From NCBI GenBank assembly GCA_040510575.1, contig JBEVIU010000035.1:1-12205 (forward strand): a stretch of DNA of 12,205 bases, read 5' to 3'. This document shows positions 1 through 6,027 of this stretch, piece after piece; the stretch's first letter is position 1, and the number at the start of each line of letters is the position of its first letter. Source of the stretch: DASUMF01 sp040510575 (GTDB taxonomy: Bacteria > Actinomycetota > Acidimicrobiia > IMCC26256 > DASPTH01). A model generated the notes under the pieces. It saw only the letters and a list, made by a program, of their open reading frames with translations, did no database searches and was not told the DNA's origin. The position numbers and the translations under genes are program-made.

Positions 1-1017
1 GGACCGCAGAACGTGGTCGACACGCTGCAGAAGAACTTCAACCTGACCGTCAACCACTACCTCGAGGTGAACTTCGAGACGTTCGGCGACCTCGTGAACG
101 CGATCGGCGGCGTGCCGGTGTACTCGCCGTATCCGATGCGCGACTCCTTCACGGGGCTCAACATCGGCTTCCCGTTCGCCTGCAACGTGCTCGAGGGCGG
201 CCAGGCGCTCGCCTACGTGCGCTCTCGTCACCCCGAGGAGTATCGCAACGGGAGGTGGCAGGACGTGTCGGGCATCCCCGACATCGATCGCATCGCCCGC
301 CAGCAGGAGTTCGTGAAAACCCTCGGACGCGTGGCCATGAACCGGGCGCTCGACGACCCGACCATCGCGCCCGACCTCGCCGACCAGGTGCTGCCGAAGT
401 TGACGGCGGACGAGGGTTTCGACCGCGCCGCCTTCGACGCGCTCGCCCGCGCGCTGCTCGGTCTCCGGGGCGGTGGCAGCGGCGTCGAGTTCGCCACCCT
501 CCCGACCGACGGCGCGGTCCGCGAACGCCAGGACGTGCTGCTCGTCGACGATGCCGAGGCGGGTCCGATGCTGGAGCGCCTTCGGGGCAACCTGGTGGTC
601 GACCCGACACCCGACACGACCGCGGGCGACGGCTCTGGCACGACCACGCCGGTCGGTCCTCGTCCGAGCGACGTCCAGGTGAGCGTGCGCAACGGCTCGG
701 GGAAGACCGGTGCCGCAGGCAACGCGCTCCAGGAGCTCAGCAACGCCGGCTTCGTCGCCGGGACGGCCGCCAACGACAACCGGGGCGTCGTGGATCGCAC
801 CGAGGTCCGGTACCGCAGCAGCGACGCCGCCAAGGCGGAGCTGGTGGCGTCGTACGTGGCCGGCGCCGATCTCGTCGTCGACGACACGTTGAGCGGCGAC
901 GTGGTGGTCGTCGTGGGCAAGAACTTCACCGCGATCGCGAAGGTCGATGCCCCGGCGGGCGACGCGCCGGCGCCCACCGAGACCACGCTGTCGCCCGAAG
1001 CCGCATGCACGGGATAG
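1..1017 (+). CDS. LytR-CpsA-Psr (LCP) family protein with LytR_C domain, 5'-truncated
   Basis: The reading frame is open to the window edge, so the start is missing; alignment to the next gene suggests about 140 N-terminal residues lie outside. LCP enzymes act outside the membrane and transfer undecaprenyl-linked glycopolymers onto peptidoglycan. Visible LCP signs are the NHYLEVNFETF segment, NAIGGVPV, ALAYVRSR and DRIARQQ. The usual short gap between YVRSR and RQQ is widened by a segment with G-x-W and PDID. A Thr/Gly/Pro-rich linker (about 604-672) leads to a LytR_C-type C-terminal domain (about 673-930) starting VQVSVRNGSG, with the usual NG-x-G motif. The visible part has only two cysteines, one in the LCP domain (181-183) and one three residues from the C-terminus (1006-1008). 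The LCP call is firm; the polymer transferred is unknown. The gap to the next gene is 42 bases. Confidence 0.9.
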   Translation, partial: GPQNVVDTLQKNFNLTVNHYLEVNFETFGDLVNAIGGVPVYSPYPMRDSFTGLNIGFPFACNVLEGGQALAYVRSRHPEEYRNGRWQDVSGIPDIDRIARQQEFVKTLGRVAMNRALDDPTIAPDLADQVLPKLTADEGFDRAAFDALARALLGLRGGGSGVEFATLPTDGAVRERQDVLLVDDAEAGPMLERLRGNLVVDPTPDTTAGDGSGTTTPVGPRPSDVQVSVRNGSGKTGAAGNALQELSNAGFVAGTAANDNRGVVDRTEVRYRSSDAAKAELVASYVAGADLVVDDTLSGDVVVVVGKNFTAIAKVDAPAGDAPAPTETTLSPEAACTG

Positions 1018-1046
1018 CCCGCGGCGCACGCCGATACGACGCTCTC

Positions 1047-1052
1047 TAAGCT
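1047..1052 (+). promoter_or_regulatory. Candidate -10 box for a leaderless transcript of the second LCP gene
   Basis: TAAGCT matches the TANNNT form of actinobacterial -10 boxes and sits 7 bases before the ATG at 1060. There is no convincing Shine-Dalgarno sequence in the 42-base gap and no clear -35 box. Such spacing would place transcription start at or one base before the ATG. This is a pattern match only. Confidence 0.35.
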
Positions 1053-1059
1053 GCCGCAG

Positions 1060-2505
1060 ATGTCCGGTCCTTCCCGACCAGCCTGGCGCGCCTTCGCGGC
1101 CCGCTACGCGATCGCGCTCGTCGTCGCGATCACGCTCACGGCCACCGGCGTGGCGGCGGTGAACCGGGAGATCGACGACCGCGTGAGCAACATCGAGCGG
1201 ATCAACGTGAACGTGGCCACGCCGCCGCCCGACGGTGCGAACTACCTCCTCCTCGGTTCCGACACGCGCGAGTTCGTCAACAACGAGATCGACGCATCTG
1301 CGTTCGGCGATCCCACGCAGGAGAGCGGGAAGAACTCCGACACGCTGATGGTCGCCCACATCGAGCCCGGCGCGCAGAGCGCGCAGGTGGTGTCGTTCCC
1401 GCGCGATCTGCTCGTGGAGGTGCCGGGGGGAAACGGTCAGATGGCCAAGATCAATTCGTTCTTCGGAACGGGCGGCGCGCAGGCGGTCGTGAACATGTTG
1501 AAGTGGAACTTCGACATCGACATCCACCACTACGTGGAGGTCGACTTCGAGAGCTTCCGTGAGGTCGTGAACGCGATCGGCACGGTGAACGTGTTCTTCG
1601 AGCACCCGACGCGCGACGAGTTCACCGGCCTGGACGTGGAGCAGGGCCCGGTGTGCAAGGCGCTCGACGGCGACGACGCGCTCGCGTACGTGCGGTCGCG
1701 CTACATCCAGGAGTTCATCGACGGGGAGTGGGAGTACACCGGCCAGGATGCACCCGACATCAACCGGATCGCCCGGCAGCAGGACTTCATCCGCAAGCTG
1801 CTCGGCGTCGCCGTCTCGCGGAGCCTCGAGAACCCGCTCGTGGCCGTCGACATCGCCGACAACGGGCTCCAGTACATGAAGCTCGACGCCGGTGTCGGCC
1901 GCGGCGAGGTGAACGAGCTCGTGAAGGCGTTCCGGACCGTCGACGTGAACGACCCGAACGCGGTCCGGTTCGAGACCCTTCCGACGGCGGTCAACCCGTC
2001 GAACGCGTACGGGTCCACACTCCTCCTCGGTGACGGCGCGCAGGAGATGATCGACCAGCTGCGCACGTTCGGAGCGCAGAAGGCACCGCCAGCGATCGTC
2101 CCGAGCCAGGTGAAGGTCCGCGTGCGCGAGGGTGTGGTGGAGGTCGAGCCGGCGAACAAGCGCACGGAGTCGGTTTCCTCGGAGCTCGCCAAGGCAGGGT
2201 TCATGGCCACGCCAGGCCCGCGCACTCCCGACGGTCGGTTCTTCACCGAGATCCACTACCCGCCCGCCGAGCTGGCGGCTGCCAAGCTGCTTCTCGCCTA
2301 TGTCCCCGACGCAGCGTTGAAGCCCGACCCGACGCTCACCGACCACCTCGACCTGTTGCTCGGTGTCTCCTTCCAGCAGATCGTCGTGCCGGCGACGAGC
2401 GTGCCGCCGGTCGCGACCGCCGCGCCTGCAGACACCGCGCCCGTGACGCCGACGACCACGGTGCCGCCGACCACCGTCGATCAGCGCCGCGCGGATTGCA
2501 ACTAG
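1060..2505 (+). CDS. LytR-CpsA-Psr (LCP) family protein, complete, with divergent LytR_C domain
   Basis: This 481-residue protein is a paralogue of the truncated gene upstream and likely a wall glycopolymer-peptidoglycan ligase. The ATG is placed just before a membrane anchor (about residues 13-34), with a short basic N-terminus, giving the expected N-in topology. The LCP domain shows GSDTR (66-70), SDTLMV (93-98), FPRDLLV (113-119), KINSFF (130-135), HHYVEVDF (156-163), YVRSR (210-214) and RIARQQ (236-241). These include the Arg and Asp positions typical of the pyrophosphate-binding site. The common GGV is IGTV here (173-176). The C-terminal domain (about 350-440) resembles LytR_C, but the NG-x-G motif kept by the upstream gene is lost (VRVREG). 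A Pro/Thr/Ala-rich tail ends in DCN. The only two cysteines are C199 and C480, at places equivalent to those in the upstream protein. No Shine-Dalgarno site is seen. Confidence 0.93.
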   Translation: MSGPSRPAWRAFAARYAIALVVAITLTATGVAAVNREIDDRVSNIERINVNVATPPPDGANYLLLGSDTREFVNNEIDASAFGDPTQESGKNSDTLMVAHIEPGAQSAQVVSFPRDLLVEVPGGNGQMAKINSFFGTGGAQAVVNMLKWNFDIDIHHYVEVDFESFREVVNAIGTVNVFFEHPTRDEFTGLDVEQGPVCKALDGDDALAYVRSRYIQEFIDGEWEYTGQDAPDINRIARQQDFIRKLLGVAVSRSLENPLVAVDIADNGLQYMKLDAGVGRGEVNELVKAFRTVDVNDPNAVRFETLPTAVNPSNAYGSTLLLGDGAQEMIDQLRTFGAQKAPPAIVPSQVKVRVREGVVEVEPANKRTESVSSELAKAGFMATPGPRTPDGRFFTEIHYPPAELAAAKLLLAYVPDAALKPDPTLTDHLDLLLGVSFQQIVVPATSVPPVATAAPADTAPVTPTTTVPPTTVDQRRADCN

Positions 2506-2515
2506 GCCCGTTCGT

Positions 2516-2521
2516 TAACCT
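2516..2521 (+). promoter_or_regulatory. Candidate -10 box for the GT39 gene
   Basis: TAACCT fits TANNNT and ends 8 bases before the GTG at 2530. A TTGCAA at 2496-2501 matches TTGACA at four positions, but the 14-base spacer is short. No Shine-Dalgarno sequence is present in the 24-base gap, so a leaderless start is possible. Read-through from the LCP gene is the alternative. Confidence 0.3.
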
Positions 2522-2529
2522 CGCCCCTC

Positions 2530-3948
2530 GTGGCTGAGGGGGAAGCGCCCGACGAGAGCACGGGACGGAGCATCGGGTTCGGCGGCTGGCTCGCGATCGT
2601 CGCGCTCGTCGGCTTCGCCGCTCGGGTGTGGTTCGTGCTGGCGGTGCGGCCGAACACCGACACGAGGTTCGATCCCGCACTCTTCCACTACCTCGGGCTG
2701 AACCTCGGGAACGGGCTCGGCTACGTGCGGCCACCGCAGATGTCGGGCGGGACGATCGTGCCCACCGCCGAGTTCGGTCCGGTGCTGCCGGGCCTGCTCG
2801 CCGTCGCGACCAAGCTCGGGCTCTCGACACCGAGCCAGCACGCGCTGGTGACGGCGACGCTCGGCATCGGCACCGTCGCGGTGGTCGGTTTGCTCGGAAA
2901 GCGCGTGGCGGGACCCCGGGTCGGGCTGGTGGCGGCCGGGATCGTGGCGCTCCACCCGCTGCTCGTGCAGGTGGACGGCGCCGTCATGAGCGAGTCGCCA
3001 TACCTGCTCCTGGCCGCGGGTCTGATGCTCGCAACGATCCGGGCCTGGGACGAGCCGAGCGTCGGCCGCTGGGCGGTCGTCGGTCTGCTGGGCGGCGTTG
3101 CCGCGCTCACGCGGGCCGAGGGTGTCGCACTCGTGGTGTTCGTGGTGGTGCCGGCAGCCGCGGCGCGGGCCTGGCCCGGGTGGCGGCGAGCGCTCGCGGG
3201 GGCTGCGGTTCCGGCGCTCGTGGGCCTGGCCGTGGTCGTGCCGTGGACGCTGCGCAACTGGATGGAGTTCGACGCGTTCGTGCCCGTGTCGAACAACGTG
3301 GGCTCCGTGATGCTCGGCTCGCAGTGTCCGCTCACCTACTCGGGGCGCAGCGAGGGCAGCTGGAACTTCGGCTGCATCTCGACGTACGCCGAAGCCGACG
3401 TGCGCAACCGGATGGGCCCGGGCTCGACGGGTTCGTCGAACGAAGCCGAGGTCTACGGACGGTGGCGCAACGAAGGCATCCGGTACGCGCTCCACCACCT
3501 CGACGGGTTCTTCGAATCGATGCCGGCGCGCCTGGCACGCACCTGGGGCGTGTACTGGCATCCGAGCGCGCAGCTCGAGTACGACCTCAACGAAGCCCGC
3601 GACCACGATCTCCAGGTCGCCGGCTACGTCGTCGCCCTGGTGCTGCTCCCACTCGCCGCATTCGGCGGATTCACACTGCATCGACGGCTCGGTTCGCGGC
3701 GTGGCGTGCTGTGGATCCTCCTCGGGCCGGTCGGCGTGACGCTGCTGTTGAGCGCGGCCACCTACGGCACGACCCGCTTTCGCACGATCGCCGAGCCGAC
3801 GATTGCGGTGCTCGCCGCGGTGACGCTGGTTGCCGGGTTCGAGCGCTGGCAGGGCGCGCGGTCGGGACGGGCGACGGAGACCTCTGCGGTGCGTTCGGCC
3901 CCCGTGCGTTCGGCCCCCGTGCGTTCGGCCCCCGCCCGTTCGGCGTGA
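2530..3948 (+). CDS. GT39 / PMT-type membrane glycosyltransferase
   Basis: This 472-residue many-pass membrane protein fits the ArnT/PMT-like GT39 group of GT-C enzymes. These use polyprenyl-phosphate sugars as donors on the outer face of the membrane. The GTG start puts an 18-residue acidic tail before the first membrane segment (about 19-38). After it comes an outer loop with DPALFHY (48-54), the place where GT-C enzymes carry the catalytic Asp, followed by G-x-GY. Other family-like segments are VMSESPYLLL (152-161), ALTRAEG (192-198) and PWTLRNWMEFDAFVPVS (238-254). The two cysteines, C266 and C282, lie in one loop after PWTLRN. The C-terminus ends in a VRSAP pentapeptide repeat. Acceptor and donor are unknown. 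Its stop abuts the stop of the opposite-strand gene with no gap. GT-C assignment is good; exact family is likely but not tested. Confidence 0.85.
   Translation: MAEGEAPDESTGRSIGFGGWLAIVALVGFAARVWFVLAVRPNTDTRFDPALFHYLGLNLGNGLGYVRPPQMSGGTIVPTAEFGPVLPGLLAVATKLGLSTPSQHALVTATLGIGTVAVVGLLGKRVAGPRVGLVAAGIVALHPLLVQVDGAVMSESPYLLLAAGLMLATIRAWDEPSVGRWAVVGLLGGVAALTRAEGVALVVFVVVPAAAARAWPGWRRALAGAAVPALVGLAVVVPWTLRNWMEFDAFVPVSNNVGSVMLGSQCPLTYSGRSEGSWNFGCISTYAEADVRNRMGPGSTGSSNEAEVYGRWRNEGIRYALHHLDGFFESMPARLARTWGVYWHPSAQLEYDLNEARDHDLQVAGYVVALVLLPLAAFGGFTLHRRLGSRRGVLWILLGPVGVTLLLSAATYGTTRFRTIAEPTIAVLAAVTLVAGFERWQGARSGRATETSAVRSAPVRSAPVRSAPARSA
3889..3945 (+). repeat. 15-bp tandem repeat coding for VRSAP at the end of the GT39 gene
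   Basis: Three identical in-frame copies of gtgcgttcggccccc (3889-3903, 3904-3918, 3919-3933) are followed by a shortened, varied copy (3934-3945). They code for VRSAP three times, then ARSA and the stop. Because the unit is 15 bases, gain or loss of copies keeps the frame and only changes tail length. The basic Ser/Pro tail has no recognised function. Confidence 0.95.
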
Positions 3949-6027
3949 TCAGCGCTCCGTGTTCCGGATGCGGTCGCACGACGGCGTGCCCGGGCGCGCG
4001 CCTTCCGTGACGGTGCCGCTGAGCGTCGTCGCGCCGGCCTCGGGAAAGGGCTGGGTCCCGAGCGCGATCGGCTCACCCGCCGTCTTCCCGTCGGCGGTCG
4101 GTCCGACGCCGTCGAGCACGACCTCGCCGTCGACCTCGACGCTCGCGACGGGGACGAATGCCACGCCGGGATCGAGCCGCACCATCACGTCGACCGTTTC
4201 GCCGTCGGGCACGACCACGCTCGAACGTCGACGCCCCGAGTCGGTGGTCACGACGTGTTCGACGCCCGCCCCGTCGAACCAGGTCAGCTCGAGGCGGGCG
4301 CCCTCCTCGTCGGGCAGGGCCCAGAGCACGGTGGTGACGTCGCCGTTGGCGATGCTCGCCACCGGCTCGCGGTTCCCGCGCTGTGCGCGGTCGAGGCGCA
4401 CGCGCAGGGGGTACAACCCCGTCGCGGCCGTCTGCTCCACCGCGTGCCACAGGCGGCCATCGGACCACAGCAAGCCGTCGCAGTCGCCCACCACGGCCAA
4501 GGTTCCCGCAGGCGCCGATGTCGTCATCGGCAGCGCATCCACCTGGATGACTCTCGATGGTGGCCCGTCGCCCAGGAGGTCGTGGACGCGGAGCTGCGTC
4601 GCCACCATGTCGGCCAGGCGTCCGGCGCCGGCGTCGGGCTGGTAGGCGTGCGTGTACAGGTACGTCAACCCGCTGTTCGCCCAGACGCCCCACAGCGAGC
4701 CGATCGTCACGAGAGCGACGATCCCACTGCGCAGCCATGGGCCGCGCTCCGACAACCACCGGGCGAGCCACCATGCGCCCACGACGCCCGCCACGACGAG
4801 GATCGGGACGAAGTCGCCTTCGTAACGCTGGTCGAGGAAGGCGAGCGACACGGCGCCCACCGCGCCCGCAGCCGCGCCGAGCAGTGGCGCGGTGAAGCGG
4901 CGTGCAGCAGTGCGCTGGATCACGCCCCGCGTGACGGCGACGACACCGCCGACACTCAACAGCACGGAGACCGGTGACGCCGACGTCATGCTTGCCGACG
5001 GGTTGAGCGACTCGAACACCGCGCCACCGATGACGCGAGCGGTGGGCGGGAACGTCACCCACGGGAACAGGCGGTCGAATCGGATGCCGTCGGGGCGCAA
5101 GTAGTGCAGCAGGATCGTTGGCGCGAAACGGATGCCGAACAGTGACCCGTCGTTCGCGGCCATGGCGGCCTGCCGCGGTGGCCAGTCGACCAGCCGGTCC
5201 TGCAACTCGATCGGGGGGATGCCGAGCGGCGCACCGAACTTGGTGATGTTCACCCACGCGTAGAGCGCGAACGGCACGACGGCGGCGAGCGCGACGCCGA
5301 CGACCAGGCCGTACCCGCGGCGCGCGCGCACCGCCACGACCGCCTTGGCTGCGGCGACCAACCCGAGCGCCACGATGGGACCAATGCCCACCGAACCGCG
5401 TGAGAGCACCGCGAACGCTGCGGCGGCCGCGGCGAACGCGAGGTCGGAGATGCGCTCCGCGCGGAGGTAGCGAACGAGGCACCAGAACGACACGAGCGAC
5501 CAGGCGACGCCCCAGAGGATCGCTTCCTGGTACACCGCCGTCCACCCGGACAGGAACACGACCGTGGTGCCGAGCGCGACGAGCACCATGAGTCCAGCCG
5601 CGGCCAGGAGCTCACGCCGCGTCGGCATCGCGTCGTCGCGCCAGACCCGCCGAGCCTCCCATGACAGTCCGGCCACCCCGACGAGCAGGATCGTGCACGC
5701 GAGCAGCACTGCGATCGCGGTCAGCCGGCCGTCGAGGCCGTGCGTGAACGCGACGAACGGCAGCCGGAGCAGGGCCGGCCACGGACCGAAGTACGTGAAG
5801 TAGCGGCCGTGCACCGCGAAGCGCTCGAAGGCGTACGCGTCGGGCGCGGCGTCCCAGCGGCCGTGGAGCCAGCTGCGCGCTTGCACCTCGTAGAAGTTCC
5901 CGACGCGGACTTCGTTGAAGATGCCGTGCCGCGTCGCGAACCATCCGAGCACGATGAGTGCGACGAATCCGCCGCCGGCGCACGCGATCGAGAATCGTCC
6001 TGCCGGTCCGTTGAGGCGCTGCTTCAC
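3949..6027 (-). CDS. Many-pass membrane protein, GT-C-like, with C-terminal extracytoplasmic domain (paralogue A)
   Basis: I do not know a named family for this 692-residue protein. It has a first membrane segment (about 13-32), then a long outer loop with GNFYEVQARSWLHG (43-56) and FGPWPALLRLP (80-90). About nine further hydrophobic segments follow, to about residue 457, and then a soluble domain (about 460-692). This layout, with acidic and aromatic residues in the first outer loop, resembles GT-C glycosyltransferases, so polyprenyl-phosphate-sugar-dependent transfer is an inference. Marks shared with the next gene are VYQEAILWG (165-173), KFG (263-265), HYLRPDG (308-314), RYEGDFVP (401-408), VVGDCDGL (512-519) and a terminal CDR. 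The C-terminal domain looks beta-rich and has two cysteines (4480-4482 and 3973-3975). The GTG start overlaps the upstream stop as GTGA, which suggests translational coupling. Real gene: near certain; role: weak. Confidence 0.85.
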   Translation of the reverse strand: MKQRLNGPAGRFSIACAGGGFVALIVLGWFATRHGIFNEVRVGNFYEVQARSWLHGRWDAAPDAYAFERFAVHGRYFTYFGPWPALLRLPFVAFTHGLDGRLTAIAVLLACTILLVGVAGLSWEARRVWRDDAMPTRRELLAAAGLMVLVALGTTVVFLSGWTAVYQEAILWGVAWSLVSFWCLVRYLRAERISDLAFAAAAAAFAVLSRGSVGIGPIVALGLVAAAKAVVAVRARRGYGLVVGVALAAVVPFALYAWVNITKFGAPLGIPPIELQDRLVDWPPRQAAMAANDGSLFGIRFAPTILLHYLRPDGIRFDRLFPWVTFPPTARVIGGAVFESLNPSASMTSASPVSVLLSVGGVVAVTRGVIQRTAARRFTAPLLGAAAGAVGAVSLAFLDQRYEGDFVPILVVAGVVGAWWLARWLSERGPWLRSGIVALVTIGSLWGVWANSGLTYLYTHAYQPDAGAGRLADMVATQLRVHDLLGDGPPSRVIQVDALPMTTSAPAGTLAVVGDCDGLLWSDGRLWHAVEQTAATGLYPLRVRLDRAQRGNREPVASIANGDVTTVLWALPDEEGARLELTWFDGAGVEHVVTTDSGRRRSSVVVPDGETVDVMVRLDPGVAFVPVASVEVDGEVVLDGVGPTADGKTAGEPIALGTQPFPEAGATTLSGTVTEGARPGTPSCDRIRNTER

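Noticed and set aside
1022..1033. Short hairpin (CGGC/GCCG) after the first LCP gene as a terminator
   Set aside because: Only four base pairs and no T-run; expected by chance at this GC content.
2515..3681. A 388-codon - strand frame opposite the GT39 gene
   Set aside because: Arg/His/Glu-rich shadow of a gene with clear family motifs; no recognisable domain of its own.
3889..3945. CRISPR-like repeat
   Set aside because: The 15-base units are directly tandem with no spacers and lie in frame inside a gene.
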